A stretch of DNA of 64,000 nt from Candidatus Pelagibacter sp. (GCA_028222435.1 JAOIST010000001.1:18358-82357); one strand, 5' to 3'; shown: positions 25,973 through 36,273, counted from the first letter of the stretch. Numbers and translations are program-made. Notes: generated by a model from the sequence alone, not told the origin.

Positions 25973-26593
25973 ATGTTAGAGCAATTATTTATTACCTTTC
26001 AAATATTAATTATTGACGTTGTGATGGCCGCTGATAATGCCATCATAATAGGTCTAATTGCTGCAAACTTTGCCCCTGAAAATAGAAGAAAAATTATAGC
26101 ATGGGGTGTTGCTGCTGCTTTTATTTTTAGAATATTATTTGCAACAGGTGCAAATTATATTTTTGAATTTGCTTGGGTTAAAATTTTAGGTGGTTTACTT
26201 TTAGTTTGGGTGATTAACAATTTACGTCAAGACTTCTTTGGTCAAAATAAAGTTAGATCTCCACAATTAAAGTCAAAAGAAACAAAAAGTTTCTCAACAG
26301 GTGTTTATCAAGTTTTAATTGCTGATTTAACTTTAAGCTTTGATAACGTTTTAGCTGTGGTTGCTGCTTCTAAAGGCAACTTTCATATCATGGTCATAGG
26401 TTTGTTGCTGTCGGTCTTCTTAATAGCTACTCTTGCAAGTTATTTTGCAGACTTCATTAAAAAACATCAGTGGCTTGGGTATTTAGGCTTATTTGTTATA
26501 CTTATAATTGCCTTACAATTAATTATTGGTGGTCTAGTTAATTACGAAGTTCTGTCAATAAACGAGAAGTATAAATTCCTATTTGCGATATGA
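25973..26593 (+). CDS. TerC/YjbE-family membrane protein
   Basis: A 206-residue protein with about seven hydrophobic segments. The duplicated acid motif is clear: IIDVVMAADNAIIIGLIAAN near residue 10 and LIADLTLSFDNVLAVVAASK near 115. These Asp/Asn pairs form the metal site of the TerC fold. The YjbE branch is linked to manganese export in other bacteria, but no yybP-ykoY riboswitch is visible in the short upstream gap. It overlaps the renalase-like gene by 4 bp (ATGA). Confidence 0.88.
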   Translation: MLEQLFITFQILIIDVVMAADNAIIIGLIAANFAPENRRKIIAWGVAAAFIFRILFATGANYIFEFAWVKILGGLLLVWVINNLRQDFFGQNKVRSPQLKSKETKSFSTGVYQVLIADLTLSFDNVLAVVAASKGNFHIMVIGLLLSVFLIATLASYFADFIKKHQWLGYLGLFVILIIALQLIIGGLVNYEVLSINEKYKFLFAI

Positions 26594-27552
26594 TGGATTT
26601 TTGCATTCTAGGGTCAGGAATTGCTGGCTCTACAATAGCAAATTTATTATCTAAAAAATATTCAGTTCATATCTTTGATAAAGCTAGAGGTCCAGGCGGA
26701 CGGTCTTCGAATAAACGATTTAATAAAAATTTAAGTTTTGATCACGGGGTTCAATATATCACTCCTAAATCTAAAAAATTTAAACAATTTACCCAAAAAC
26801 TATTTAAAAAAAAAATCTTGAAAACTTGGGATGGAAATCATTTGGATTTTACATTTGAAAAAAAACCTTTATCAGTAAAATATATTGGCAAAAAAGCTAA
26901 CAATGATTTTGTTAAATATAGTTTAAAAGGCATCAAACAATCTTTTGACTCTGCAATAACCAAAATTCAATATAAAAAAAATTACTGGGAAATTTCTCTT
27001 AAGGATAATTCTAACCATCAATTTAGATATTTAATTTTAACCTGTCCTTTTCCCCAATTAAAAAATATCGCTAAAAAATATTTAGATAAAAAAATACTTA
27101 ATTTAAAAGTTCAAATGCAGCCTAATATCACTGTGATGGTCGCTTTTAAAAATCAAAAAGATTTACCTATAAGTTCTATAAAATTTAAAGATGATATTTT
27201 AGCTTGGGCAGCCAATGAAAATAGTAAAAAAAGATTTAAATCAAAAACTAATTTATGGACGCTGCAAGCTTCTTTGAAATGGTCTAAGAAAACTATAAAT
27301 AAATATAAAAAAAACTCATCGATCTTGAAAGATTTGATTTCAAGATTTACAAATTTGACAGGTTTTGAAAAAAATAAAATTATATTTAAAAAAATTCATG
27401 GATGGAAGTACTCTTACAACTATGAAAAAACTCCCTATTTAAGTTATTGGAATAAAAAATATAAATTAGGTGCTTGTGGAGACTGGTTTAATGGACCTAA
27501 AGTAGAGGATGCTTGGTTAAGTGCTAATGATTTAGTTAAGAAAATTAGATAA
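26590..27552 (+). CDS. Renalase-like FAD/NAD(P)-dependent flavoprotein (COG3380)
   Basis: A 320-residue flavoprotein. MDFCILGSGIAGSTIANLLS holds the dinucleotide motif and FDKARGPGGRSSNKRF the GGR sequence typical of renalase-like proteins. The C-terminal LGACGDWFNGPKVEDAWLS is the FAD-binding end. Two methionines begin the gene; the first overlaps the terC stop. Bacterial renalase homologues oxidise dihydro forms of beta-NAD(P)H isomers; substrate here is unproven. It ends at 27552, directly next to the convergent prpD gene with no gap. Confidence 0.8.
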   Translation: MMDFCILGSGIAGSTIANLLSKKYSVHIFDKARGPGGRSSNKRFNKNLSFDHGVQYITPKSKKFKQFTQKLFKKKILKTWDGNHLDFTFEKKPLSVKYIGKKANNDFVKYSLKGIKQSFDSAITKIQYKKNYWEISLKDNSNHQFRYLILTCPFPQLKNIAKKYLDKKILNLKVQMQPNITVMVAFKNQKDLPISSIKFKDDILAWAANENSKKRFKSKTNLWTLQASLKWSKKTINKYKKNSSILKDLISRFTNLTGFEKNKIIFKKIHGWKYSYNYEKTPYLSYWNKKYKLGACGDWFNGPKVEDAWLSANDLVKKIR

Positions 27553-29058
27553 TTAAAAAATACCCTTGCTGGGTTTTGATTTATTTTTAATTTTCGGCAT
27601 CACTTCAATATTTAAACCCTTGAGATCTTTTGCTTTAAGATTTTTTAAATTTTGTACTACTTTTAAAAATCTTTCTGACTCTTTCTTAGAGATAATTCCA
27701 TCGGTTAATGTCTTAAATTTATTAATATATTCTTTTCTAGTAAAAGGTCTTTTGCCCGCTGGATGAGCATCAGCCACATTTATTTCCTTTGCGATTGTTG
27801 AGCCATTTTTCATCTTTATAATTACTTTTCCGCCAAAACACTTCTTTTTAGGATCTTTTTCATGATATTTTTTTGTCCATTTTTTATTTTCCTTTGTGAC
27901 TATTGTACGCCAAAGTTTAACTGTGCTTTTTCTTCTAGCTCTTTGAGGTGTATAAGACTTAACATGGTGCCAAGCACCATCCTCCAAAGCTACCGCAAAT
28001 ATGTACATAATTGAATGATCTAATGTTTCTCTACTGGCATATGGATCCATTTTTTGAGGATCATTTGCTCCAGTTCCTATAACATAATGCGTATGGTGGC
28101 TTGTTTCTATCGTAATTTTATTTATGTCAGAAAAATTTTTAATTCTTTTATGTAAACTTCTAGCTAAATCTATTAGCGCTTGTGATTGGTATTCGGCAGA
28201 ATGTTCTTTTGTATAAGTTTCTAAAATTGCTTTCTTTGGTTCATTAACTCTCGGTAGAGGAACTGTATATTTTTTTCCTGGTCCAGATAAAACATAAGCA
28301 ATTACACTGTCTTCTCCCTCATAAATTGGACTAGGTGCACCTTCACCTCTCATGCATCTATCGACAGCTTCTATTGCTAATTTTCCTGCATGAGCTGGGG
28401 CAAAGGCTTTCCAACTAGAGATCTCTCCTTTTCTGGATTGTCTTGTAGAAACAGTTATGTGAAGAGCTTGTTGAACAGATTGGTAAATAGTTTCTGTATT
28501 TAGTTTTAATAAACTTCCAAGTCCCGCTGCAACACTTGGACCTAAATGAGCTATATGATCTATTTTATGCTCATGTAAACAAATGCCTTTTACTAAATTA
28601 ACTTGAACTTCGTAACCAGTTAGAATTCCTTTAATTAAATCCATACCGCTGCATCCTTTTTGTTGTGCCACAGCTAAAATAGCTGGAATATTATCTCCTG
28701 GATGACTGTAATCTGCTGCTAAAAATGTATCGTGATAATCTAATTCTCTTACAGCTGTTCCGTTTGCCCAAGCCGCCCACTCACAATCTACTTTTATATT
28801 TGGATTTAAACCAAAAACATTTGCTCCACTTTTTCTTGGATGAGCTAAAGCCATTTGTCTTGCTGAGGTAACTGGTTTTCTGTTAAAAGATGCGATTGCA
28901 ACTGAAGCATTATCGATAATTCTGTTAATTACCATCTCAATAGCATCTTTATTAATTTTTGCTTTATCCGATGCTATCTCTGCTATTTTCCAAGCTAACT
29001 GATCTTTTTTTTTTAAATTACTTTTTGATGGATGTACTTTTACAGTTATATTTCTCAT
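27553..29058 (-). CDS. prpD: MmgE/PrpD family dehydratase
   Basis: A 501-residue member of the PrpD family (2-methylcitrate dehydratase). [24 protein letters not shown] (abridged here to its blocks: [16 protein letters not shown]), [13 protein letters not shown] and [13 protein letters not shown] fit the family. PrpD dehydrates 2-methylcitrate in propionate degradation; MmgE also acts on citrate. It starts within 1 bp of the aconitase stop, so it is read with acnA. The PrpB and PrpC partners are not in the window. The family is sure; whether the substrate is methylcitrate is inferred. Confidence 0.85.
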   Translation of the reverse strand: MRNITVKVHPSKSNLKKKDQLAWKIAEIASDKAKINKDAIEMVINRIIDNASVAIASFNRKPVTSARQMALAHPRKSGANVFGLNPNIKVDCEWAAWANGTAVRELDYHDTFLAADYSHPGDNIPAILAVAQQKGCSGMDLIKGILTGYEVQVNLVKGICLHEHKIDHIAHLGPSVAAGLGSLLKLNTETIYQSVQQALHITVSTRQSRKGEISSWKAFAPAHAGKLAIEAVDRCMRGEGAPSPIYEGEDSVIAYVLSGPGKKYTVPLPRVNEPKKAILETYTKEHSAEYQSQALIDLARSLHKRIKNFSDINKITIETSHHTHYVIGTGANDPQKMDPYASRETLDHSIMYIFAVALEDGAWHHVKSYTPQRARRKSTVKLWRTIVTKENKKWTKKYHEKDPKKKCFGGKVIIKMKNGSTIAKEINVADAHPAGKRPFTRKEYINKFKTLTDGIISKKESERFLKVVQNLKNLKAKDLKGLNIEVMPKIKNKSKPSKGIF

Positions 29059-31730
29059 TAATTTAACATGTTTCTTAGTACATACTGAAGGATTCCACCA
29101 TTCTTGTAGTACTCAACTTCATTTTGAGTATCAATTCTACATAAAACTTTAATAGTCTTACTTGTTCCATCTTTATATTTTATTTCACAAGATACTTCGT
29201 CTCTCGGCTTAACACCTTTGTCAATATTAACGACAGTTATTAATTCCTCACCAGTAATATTTAATTTTTTTCTATCGAAACCTTCTTTGAATTGAAGTGG
29301 CAAAACACCCATTCCAATTAAATTCGATCTATGAATTCTCTCAAAGCTCTCAGCAATTACAGCTTTGATGCCTAAAAGTTTTGTGCCTTTTGCTGCCCAA
29401 TCTCTGGAAGATCCTGTTCCATATTCTTTTCCTGCCATTACAACTAAATCATTTCCTCTTTTTTTATATTCAATAGCAGCATCATAAACACTCATAACTT
29501 TTCCATCTGGTTGCAGTGTTGTAAAACCACCTTCAGTGCCTGGAGCCATTTCATTTCTAATTTTTATATTTCCAAATGTACCTCGCATCATTACTTCATG
29601 ATTTCCTCTTCTTGCTCCATATGAGTTAAAATCTTTTTGTTGCACTTGATTTTTCATAAAATAATCTCCTGTTGGACTATCCTTTTTTATATTTCCTGCT
29701 GGAGATATATGATCAGTAGTAACGGAGTCAGCTAATAAAAGTAATAATCTTGCATCTTTAATGGGTTTAAAACCTTCTGGCTGATCAGGTAAATTGTCAA
29801 AAAAAGGAGGTCTTTTGACGTACGTAGAATTATCTTCCCAATTATAAATGCTACTATCAACCGTTTTTATTGATCTCCACTCTTTTGGTCCCTCAGAAAC
29901 ATTTGAATAACGATTAATAAACATATCTGCGTTAATTGATTTTAACATAATGTCTTCAATTTCTTTATTGCTTGGCCAAATATCTTTTAAGAAAACATCT
30001 TTGCCCTCTTTGTCTGTTCCTAGGGAATTTTTATACATGTCAAAGTTCATATTACCTGCCAAAGCGAAAGCGACAACAAGCGGTGGTGAAGCAAGATAAT
30101 TAGCTTTAACGTCGGGACTTATTCTTCCTTCAAAATTTCTATTTCCAGAAAGTACAGAAACTGCGTATAAATTTTCTTTATGTATAGCTTCAGAAATATT
30201 CGTGTTAAGAGGACCAGAATTTCCAATACACGTTGTACATCCATAACCAACTAAATTAAATCCAAGTTCATCTAAATATTTATTTAAACCTGCTTTTTCT
30301 AAATAATCTGTAACTACTTTAGATCCTGGAGCTAAAGATGTTTTTACCCAAGGCTTTATTTTTAAACCTCTCTCAATCGCTTTTTTTGCAAGCAATCCTG
30401 CCCCGATCATTACGCTTGGATTAGAAGTGTTTGTACAAGAAGTGATAGCTGCGATTACTATATCTCCATCACTGATTTTAAAATCTGCTCCAGCAACATC
30501 AGCTTGAATAGGGTTGTCTCTCTTTGTGTTTTCTTTATAGACTTTTGCAAAGCCAGTGGCTGAGTCCGTTAATAAAACTTTATCTTGGGGTCTTTTAGGA
30601 CCTGATATACTTGGAACTACGGTGCTGATATCTAAAGATAAAGTATCAGTGAACTCCATGCCTTCACTTGCCCATAGACCTTGTGCTTTTGAATATTTTT
30701 CTACAAGTTCAATGGTTTCATTATCTCTGCCTGAAAGTTTTAAATATTTTAAAGTTTCACCATCAACAGGAAAGAAGCCACATGTTGCGCCATACTCAGG
30801 AGCCATATTTGCTATAGTAGCTCTATCAGCCAGTGTTAGATTTTTTAAACCGTCACCATAAAATTCTACAAATTTTCCTACTACACCTTTTTTTCTTAAC
30901 ATCTCAACAATTGCCAGTACAAGGTCTGTAGCCGTTAACCCTTCAAGTAATTTTCCTTTTATTTCTACTCCTACAACTTCAGGAATTAACATTGATATTG
31001 GTTGGCCTAACATAGCTGCTTCTGCTTCAATTCCGCCAACTCCCCATCCTAAAACAGATAGTCCATTAACCATTGTTGTATGACTGTCTGTTCCAACTAA
31101 AGTGTCGGGGTAAGCATAAAGATCATCACCACTTTTTGATGACCAAACTACTTTAGCTAAATATTCTAAATTTACTTGATGACAAATACCTGTTCCTGGA
31201 GGAACAACTCTAAAATTATCAAAAGCTTTTTGACCCCACTTAAGAAATGCGTATCTCTCTCCATTTCTAGAAAATTCTTTTTCAACGTTTTGATCAAATG
31301 ATTTGCCAGAGGCATATTTGTCTACCATCACTGAGTGATCAATAACTAGGTCTACGGTTGATAGTGGATTAATTTTATTGGGATCTTTATTTTTTTCTTT
31401 AACAGCATCTCTCATAGCTGCAAGATCTGCTATGGCTGGTATACCTGTGTAATCTTGTAATAAAGTTCTTGCGGGCCTGTAAGCTATTTCAGTGTTAGAT
31501 TTTTTTGTTTTCAACCATTCTTTAAGTGCTAAAATTTGCTTCTTATCTACTGTGACATCATCTTCATATCTAAGTAGATTTTCTAATAAAACTTTTAGAG
31601 ATTTAGGTAATTTTGAAACCCCTTCTAAGCCATTTTTTTCTGCAGTTTTTAAGTTAAAAAATTTGTAATCTTTGCCTGAGGAATTAAGTGTGTCGAGAGA
31701 TTGAAATGAATTTTTACTATTAAATTTCAT
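29058..31730 (-). CDS. acnA: Aconitate hydratase A
   Basis: An 890-residue monofunctional aconitase of the AcnA/IRP1 branch that interconverts citrate and isocitrate in the TCA cycle. The 4Fe-4S cysteines are in [17 protein letters not shown] (about 430) and [14 protein letters not shown] (about 495). [12 protein letters not shown] and the swivel-domain [17 protein letters not shown] are intact. Its stop overlaps the prpD start by 1 bp and a LysE-type exporter follows upstream at 31734, all on the minus strand. Confidence 0.97.
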   Translation of the reverse strand: MKFNSKNSFQSLDTLNSSGKDYKFFNLKTAEKNGLEGVSKLPKSLKVLLENLLRYEDDVTVDKKQILALKEWLKTKKSNTEIAYRPARTLLQDYTGIPAIADLAAMRDAVKEKNKDPNKINPLSTVDLVIDHSVMVDKYASGKSFDQNVEKEFSRNGERYAFLKWGQKAFDNFRVVPPGTGICHQVNLEYLAKVVWSSKSGDDLYAYPDTLVGTDSHTTMVNGLSVLGWGVGGIEAEAAMLGQPISMLIPEVVGVEIKGKLLEGLTATDLVLAIVEMLRKKGVVGKFVEFYGDGLKNLTLADRATIANMAPEYGATCGFFPVDGETLKYLKLSGRDNETIELVEKYSKAQGLWASEGMEFTDTLSLDISTVVPSISGPKRPQDKVLLTDSATGFAKVYKENTKRDNPIQADVAGADFKISDGDIVIAAITSCTNTSNPSVMIGAGLLAKKAIERGLKIKPWVKTSLAPGSKVVTDYLEKAGLNKYLDELGFNLVGYGCTTCIGNSGPLNTNISEAIHKENLYAVSVLSGNRNFEGRISPDVKANYLASPPLVVAFALAGNMNFDMYKNSLGTDKEGKDVFLKDIWPSNKEIEDIMLKSINADMFINRYSNVSEGPKEWRSIKTVDSSIYNWEDNSTYVKRPPFFDNLPDQPEGFKPIKDARLLLLLADSVTTDHISPAGNIKKDSPTGDYFMKNQVQQKDFNSYGARRGNHEVMMRGTFGNIKIRNEMAPGTEGGFTTLQPDGKVMSVYDAAIEYKKRGNDLVVMAGKEYGTGSSRDWAAKGTKLLGIKAVIAESFERIHRSNLIGMGVLPLQFKEGFDRKKLNITGEELITVVNIDKGVKPRDEVSCEIKYKDGTSKTIKVLCRIDTQNEVEYYKNGGILQYVLRNMLN

Positions 31731-31733
31731 TGG

Positions 31734-32327
31734 CTATACATAGAACAAAATAACACAAACTATAAGTAAAAAAGACATCGAATAATTAAAATTCTTAATA
31801 AATTTTTCACTTGTGGCAAATTTTCTCATATATTTTCCCATTAAACACCAACCTGTTTGACTACCTACTGCCATTAAAAACCATAGAGTAGTTAAGATAA
31901 TTGAGTCTCTTAAATAATTATTTTCTGCATCAATAAACAAAGATATCGAGGTAAGACCAACAATAATGCTTTTAGGATTTACGAATTGAAAAAAGAATGT
32001 GTTTATAAAAGTAACAGGTTTTGGATCTAACTTTTTATCTTTGGTTTGACCTCCAAAAGAAAGTTTGTAAGCCATATATAAAAGGTAAATTGATCCTAAA
32101 AGTTTAATAATTGTTTGAATGAACTGATATTTTTGAAATATTGATACAGATCCAAGTTGAAGTAAAATAATTAGAAGTGTCCAACCTAAAATAACCCCTA
32201 GCATAGTAGGAATAGCTTTCCTGACACCAAAATTAAAAGCAGTATACGATGTCATGATATTGTTGGGTCCAGGTGAGAAAGAAGTAGCGATCCCAAATAA
32301 AACCATGGGAACTAATTGTGATAACAT
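31734..32327 (-). CDS. LysE-family amino acid exporter
   Basis: A 197-residue membrane protein with six hydrophobic helices. The N-terminal MVLFGIATSFSPGPNNIMTS is the LysE/RhtB signature; NTFFFQFVNPKSIIVGL near residue 105 is the second. It probably exports an amino acid or related compound. Starts directly upstream of the aconitase gene (3-bp gap) and 1 bp after the cytochrome c' gene. A second, different LysE protein lies at 54548. Confidence 0.88.
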   Translation of the reverse strand: MLSQLVPMVLFGIATSFSPGPNNIMTSYTAFNFGVRKAIPTMLGVILGWTLLIILLQLGSVSIFQKYQFIQTIIKLLGSIYLLYMAYKLSFGGQTKDKKLDPKPVTFINTFFFQFVNPKSIIVGLTSISLFIDAENNYLRDSIILTTLWFLMAVGSQTGWCLMGKYMRKFATSEKFIKNFNYSMSFLLIVCVILFYV

Positions 32328-32768
32328 TTAATGATCTGCTCTAAACCTATTATGACAAGCTGAACAGTTGTTCCACATTAACTCTTTTTGAACAGCTCTT
32401 AGATCTTCCGCTGTATCAATTGCTTTTGCAAGCTTGATCATATCATCGGATGCTTTTTGCATTAAAGCGTTAAACTCATCTTTATTTTCCCAAATGCTTG
32501 GAAGAGCTTCTGTTTTAAATCCTTCTTTAGTATTGTCAGGAAAGTAATCTAATAACTTTTTATAATTATCAGACATTTTTTTCATCAAAGGTTTAGCTTC
32601 TTCAATATTTTTTGATTTAAGTAAAATAGAAATTTTTTTTCCATTTTGATAATTCTCACTGAACATAGCTTTTCTTCCTTTAATAATTTCTTCTACGCTT
32701 TGGTTCGCATAAGAAGAGTTAGAAAAAGTTACTAAGAGAAATAAAATAAATATTTTTTTAAATTTCAT
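32328..32768 (-). CDS. Cytochrome c' / class II c-type cytochrome
   Basis: A 146-residue exported protein with a signal peptide ending SSYA (about 1-21), a four-helix-bundle-like body, and a heme-attachment motif CSACH at residues 135-139 near the C-terminus, as in cytochrome c' and c-556 proteins. It would sit in the periplasm. Cytochrome c' can bind NO and small gases; cytochrome c-556 acts in electron transfer. The upstream minus-strand gene is a DUF411 protein, and a cytochrome b561 gene is divergent from it. Confidence 0.88.
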   Translation of the reverse strand: MKFKKIFILFLLVTFSNSSYANQSVEEIIKGRKAMFSENYQNGKKISILLKSKNIEEAKPLMKKMSDNYKKLLDYFPDNTKEGFKTEALPSIWENKDEFNALMQKASDDMIKLAKAIDTAEDLRAVQKELMWNNCSACHNRFRADH

Positions 32769-32783
32769 AATTGATCTGAATTA

Positions 32784-33269
32784 TTAAATAGTCATAAACA
32801 CTGAAGATTTTCCATCAACAAGTTGATAAATAACATACGGTTCTTCTTTTTCTCCTGGCATACCAGGTGTGCCTATAGGCATTCCAGGTAAGGCAATACC
32901 ATCAATGTCAGGCTGCTCTTTTAACAATTTGTTAATTGCCTCAAGTGGCACGTGACCTTCTATAAAATATTTGCCTAAAATAGTAGTATGGCAAGACTGC
33001 ATGTCTAATGGAATGTTGTATTTTTTTTTAACAGTTTGAAGACTTCTCATATCTGTTTGTTTAACTGTAAATTTTTCTTCCTCGAGAAATTTAACATAAC
33101 CATAACAACATCCACATGATGGAGTTTTGAAAACCTCAACATTGTGTTTTCCAGCTTTGTTTAAAGCTAAAGCATCTTGCTTGTTAGTGACAAAATTAAA
33201 AATTAAAAAAAATGATATTGATAAAACTGCTAATGCAGATAATCTAGAAACGTTGTTTTTTAAATTCAT
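32784..33269 (-). CDS. DUF411 family metal-binding protein, exported
   Basis: A 161-residue protein with an N-terminal signal/anchor helix (about 8-28) followed by the DUF411 domain. EVFKTPSCGCCYGYVKFLEE (cysteines 52, 54 and 55), SCHTTILGKYFIEGHVPLEA and DGIALPGMPIGTPGMPGEKE are the family motifs. Members are periplasmic and linked to copper or other metal handling. It lies between the cytochrome c' gene (16 bp downstream) and the divergent cytochrome b561 gene, suggesting a periplasmic redox or metal unit. Confidence 0.85.
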   Translation of the reverse strand: MNLKNNVSRLSALAVLSISFFLIFNFVTNKQDALALNKAGKHNVEVFKTPSCGCCYGYVKFLEEEKFTVKQTDMRSLQTVKKKYNIPLDMQSCHTTILGKYFIEGHVPLEAINKLLKEQPDIDGIALPGMPIGTPGMPGEKEEPYVIYQLVDGKSSVFMTI

Positions 33270-33287
33270 AATATGATATAATTAGAA

Positions 33288-33815
33288 ATGATTTTTAACA
33301 GCTCTCTGGGTTACGGTCTACTGGCAAAATTGTTCCACTGGATCACATTTATTGCGCTAATAATTCAAATTCCATTTGGTTTTTACCTTGTTGGGCTTGA
33401 GTTTTCTGACCGTAGAATAGATCTAGAGAATATCCATATACTAGCAGGGATAAGTATATTTTATCTTGTTTTACTAAGACTGATTTGGAAATTATTTAAC
33501 CCTAGCCCAAAATCTGAGCATAATTTTTTTAGAGGTCAAAATTTTATAGCAAAAACAAATCATTTTTTACTTTATGTAAGTATATTTGCCATAACTATAT
33601 CGGGAGCACTTAAAAAACTTTATATGGGTGAAAAACTAAATTTTTTACTTTTCGAGTATGGGTTTGAAAAAGATAATTTTCAATTAGCTGATGCTTATTA
33701 TGAGGTGCATATCTATGCAAATTATCTACTGATCGCGCTAGTAACACTGCATATACTCGCAGTAATTGCTCATCATATCTTATTTAAAGATAAAATAATC
33801 AAAAAAATTCTATAA
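33288..33815 (+). CDS. Cytochrome b561 family protein
   Basis: A 175-residue, four-helix membrane protein of the bacterial b561 type. Heme-ligand histidines are seen in LLAKLFHWITFIALIIQIPF, RIDLENIHILAGISIF and HIYANYLLIALVTLHILAVIA. It moves electrons between quinol and a periplasmic partner or superoxide, as CybB does in E. coli. Its divergent neighbours encode the DUF411 protein and a c-type cytochrome, which would be natural electron partners. The gap to the DUF411 start is only 18 bp. Confidence 0.88.
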   Translation: MIFNSSLGYGLLAKLFHWITFIALIIQIPFGFYLVGLEFSDRRIDLENIHILAGISIFYLVLLRLIWKLFNPSPKSEHNFFRGQNFIAKTNHFLLYVSIFAITISGALKKLYMGEKLNFLLFEYGFEKDNFQLADAYYEVHIYANYLLIALVTLHILAVIAHHILFKDKIIKKIL

Positions 33816-33865
33816 CTCTTTAATTTAACATTGACTGTTACGTATTAATTTAATTAAATTAGCTT

Positions 33866-34294
33866 ATGCCTGGTAAACTTGTTAGCAGGATGTCAAATAG
33901 AGAATGTTTCACGCTCAGTGAAAAGGATACCGTTAAATCTGCAAGTCAAAAATTTCATGAAAAAAAAATAGGCTGTATGCCTGTAGTCAATGAAAATAAA
34001 AAAGTTGTAGGCATGTTATCGGAAAGAGATTTATCAAGATTTATTTATGCTGAGAAATTTAACATAACGCTTCCTGTTTCCGAATTGATGTCTAAAAATT
34101 TAATCACTTGTGATCTAAACACATCTGTTACTGAGTTAATGAATGAAATGACTGAAAAAAAAATACGCCATATTTTAATTATGGATGATCAAAAACTTCT
34201 AGGTATAGTTTCTATTGGCGATGTCGTAAAACATCTAATTAATAAAATTAAAGAAGAAAATAAAAATCTAAAAGATTATATTAATAGCTATTGA
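33866..34294 (+). CDS. Two-CBS-domain protein
   Basis: A 142-residue protein made of two CBS motifs: residues about 10-60 (GCMPVVNENKKVVGMLSERD) and 75-130 (IRHILIMDDQKLLGIVSIGD). The pair forms one Bateman module that binds adenine nucleotides. It has no fused catalytic domain, so it probably senses energy state or regulates a partner. Similar stand-alone CBS genes are common in alphaproteobacteria. It ends flush against the DUF4396 gene on the other strand. Confidence 0.9.
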   Translation: MPGKLVSRMSNRECFTLSEKDTVKSASQKFHEKKIGCMPVVNENKKVVGMLSERDLSRFIYAEKFNITLPVSELMSKNLITCDLNTSVTELMNEMTEKKIRHILIMDDQKLLGIVSIGDVVKHLINKIKEENKNLKDYINSY

Positions 34295-34732
34295 TTAATG
34301 GCAGGCCTCATTAAATTTTTTTAATCTCCAATAATTATAAGGCCAGGGTGTTACAAACCCCACCGCTAACATGATAGGTACCACCCACCAATTTAACATT
34401 GCTCCACCTGTAAAAAGATAGTCTGTTAAATTCATAGCTGCTTCCATGCTTATCATCGAGATTAAACTCATACCAACAGCAGTTTTGAATGCATTCTTAA
34501 AAGTAAAATTTTGTCTTAAAAGTATGATGGTTTCTAAAATAATGCTTGTAATAATTCCATTAATTATTGCTAAAGTCATAATTGCTAGAACAGGAAAAGG
34601 AATTTGAGTTAGCTGAAAAAATAATATTGTACCAAAATCACCAATTGAACAACCTAACAAACACCATGAAGTATTCTTAGCACTTCTTGACCAAGTATGT
34701 TTACATTTCCAATGAAAAGTTTCTAAGCTCAT
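34295..34732 (-). CDS. DUF4396 membrane protein
   Basis: A 145-residue membrane protein with three to four hydrophobic segments. The N-terminal FHWKCKHTWSRSAKNTSWCL then GCSIGDFGTILFFQ is the recognised DUF4396 pattern, and TAVGMSLISMISMEAAMN is the second block. No function is known. The several conserved His and Cys residues suggest metal binding. It overlaps the csaA start by 1 bp and probably follows it in one transcript. Confidence 0.75.
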   Translation of the reverse strand: MSLETFHWKCKHTWSRSAKNTSWCLLGCSIGDFGTILFFQLTQIPFPVLAIMTLAIINGIITSIILETIILLRQNFTFKNAFKTAVGMSLISMISMEAAMNLTDYLFTGGAMLNWWVVPIMLAVGFVTPWPYNYWRLKKFNEACH

Positions 34733-35067
34733 TATGCGATATCTAAACCGTTATCTGTTTTTTGAGACGGATGCACTAAAACAACCTTACCATCTTTTTC
34801 TATTGCTCCAAGTATTAAAACTTCAGAAACAACGCCTGCAATATTTTTTGTTGGAAAATTACAAACTCCAATAACTTGTTTTCCTACTAAATTTTCTGCA
34901 TTATAAAAATGGGTTATTTGAGCTGAAGACTGTTTAATACCAATCTCTTTTCCAAAATCTACTTTAACTACCAATGAGGGTTTTCTGGCTTTCTCATTAA
35001 CCTTTACCTCTAAAACAGTGCCTACTTTAATCTGCACTTTCTTAAAATCATCGTAAGTTATTTCCAT
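34732..35067 (-). CDS. csaA: tRNA-binding-domain chaperone CsaA
   Basis: A 111-residue, single OB-fold tRNA-binding domain. FKKVQIKVGTVLEVKVNEKA starts the domain, DFGKEIGIKQSSAQIT follows, and GKQVIGVCNFPTKNIAGVVSEVL is the hallmark. CsaA in Bacillus is an export-linked chaperone; homologues also bind tRNA. It lies just past the Liv binding-protein terminator, and precedes the DUF4396 gene. The family is secure, the exact role less so. Confidence 0.88.
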   Translation of the reverse strand: MEITYDDFKKVQIKVGTVLEVKVNEKARKPSLVVKVDFGKEIGIKQSSAQITHFYNAENLVGKQVIGVCNFPTKNIAGVVSEVLILGAIEKDGKVVLVHPSQKTDNGLDIA

Positions 35068-35088
35068 AATATTTCCTTTCTATAAATA

Positions 35089-35114
35089 AAAAAGGGGGCC
35101 TAAGCCCCCTTTTT
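35089..35114 (-). terminator. Intrinsic terminator after the Liv binding-protein gene
   Basis: An 11-bp stem, AAAAAGGGGGC and GCCCCCTTTTT around a 4-base loop, 21 bp past the livK stop. The flanking A and T runs allow it to work in both directions, so it isolates the upstream transporter from csaA. Confidence 0.88.
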
Positions 35115-35135
35115 AAAATTAGTTAAGCAATTGGA

Positions 35136-36239
35136 TTACAGTTCTTTGTAATTACCTTTGCTCCACTCATAAAATACGTAACCTGGTAAACTCACATCAC
35201 CTTTTTTATCAAAGCTTAGTGAACCAATTACAGTATCAAATTTACCTTTTCTCATTACTTTAAGAACTTTTGCAGGGTCATTTGATCCAGCTTGCATTGC
35301 AGCTTGTTCAAATACTTGCAAAGCAGCGTATGAGTAAAGAACATAACCTTCTGGCTCGATACCAGCAGCTTTAAATTCTTTTACAACATCTGCAGCTGCA
35401 GGATTGTTTCTTGGATCTGGAGAGAAAGTCATTAATGTACCTTCACCTGCATCACCAGTAATGTCCCAATACTCAGCTGTAACTAAAGCGTCACCGCTGA
35501 TTAATTTAGTAGACATACCTTGGTCTCTCATTTGTCTTACGATCAAACCACCTTCTGTGTGGTAACCACCAAGATATACTGCATCGATGTTATTAGCTTT
35601 TAGTTTTGAAACTAAAGCAGAGTAATCTTTTTCACCTGCTGTATAAGCTTCGTACATAGCGTCTTTTAAGCCAGCTTTCTTCATATTTTTTCTAGTCGCA
35701 TCTGCTAAACCTTTTCCGTAAGCAGTTTTGTCATGAAGGATAGCTACTTTTTTACCTTTATAATTGGCAGCTAAGAATTTACCAGCAACTTCACCTTGCT
35801 GATCATCTCGACCACAAACTCTAAAAGTATATTTTCCACCTTTGTCAGTAAAAGCTGGGTTTGTTGAAGCTGGTGAAACTTGAATAATTCCTTCTTCATT
35901 GTAAACCGCAGAAGCTGGAATTGAAGAACCAGAGCAGAAGTGACCTGCAACATAAGCTACACCTTGACCAGCAAATTTGTTAGCCACAGCTACAGCTTGT
36001 TTTGGATCACATGCATCGTCTCCGATTTCTAATTTAACTTTCTCACCATTAATTCCACCTTTTTTATTAACGTGCTTTAACCACATTTCAGCACCAGCTT
36101 TTAACTGAGCACCAAAAGAAGCGTACTGACCAGACATAGGTCCAGCAGAAGCAACAACAACTTCAGCTTTAGCTGATACAGTTGCAAGCATTAATGTTCC
36201 GGCAATTAATGAAAGAAGTTTATTGAACATTCTAAACAT
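35136..36239 (-). CDS. livK: Branched-chain amino acid ABC transporter, periplasmic binding protein
   Basis: A 367-residue type I periplasmic binding protein. The signal peptide (about 1-25) ends SAKA before EVVVASAGPMSGQYASFGAQ, the usual start of Liv-type lobes. DQQGEVAGKFLAANYKGKKVAIL and GYHTEGGLIVRQMRDQG are typical. It likely binds leucine-type or other amino acids and delivers them to LivHMGF. The gene has its own 78-bp upstream region and AT-rich leader, and a strong terminator, so it may be expressed above the membrane parts. Confidence 0.9.
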   Translation of the reverse strand: MFRMFNKLLSLIAGTLMLATVSAKAEVVVASAGPMSGQYASFGAQLKAGAEMWLKHVNKKGGINGEKVKLEIGDDACDPKQAVAVANKFAGQGVAYVAGHFCSGSSIPASAVYNEEGIIQVSPASTNPAFTDKGGKYTFRVCGRDDQQGEVAGKFLAANYKGKKVAILHDKTAYGKGLADATRKNMKKAGLKDAMYEAYTAGEKDYSALVSKLKANNIDAVYLGGYHTEGGLIVRQMRDQGMSTKLISGDALVTAEYWDITGDAGEGTLMTFSPDPRNNPAAADVVKEFKAAGIEPEGYVLYSYAALQVFEQAAMQAGSNDPAKVLKVMRKGKFDTVIGSLSFDKKGDVSLPGYVFYEWSKGNYKEL

Positions 36240-36273
36240 ATTATTTCCCTTTGTTATTAATTAATTAATTATT
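36240..36273 (-). promoter_or_regulatory. AT-rich leader plus ribosome site of the Liv binding-protein gene
   Basis: Reading toward the gene: a TTAATTAATTAAT tract, then AACAAAGGGAAATAAT directly before the ATG. The same layout occurs ahead of tctC (45279-45307) and the second binding-protein gene (54471-54503). The purine-rich AAAGGGA is the ribosome site; the TTAATTAAT tract has no standard role. Confidence 0.5.
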
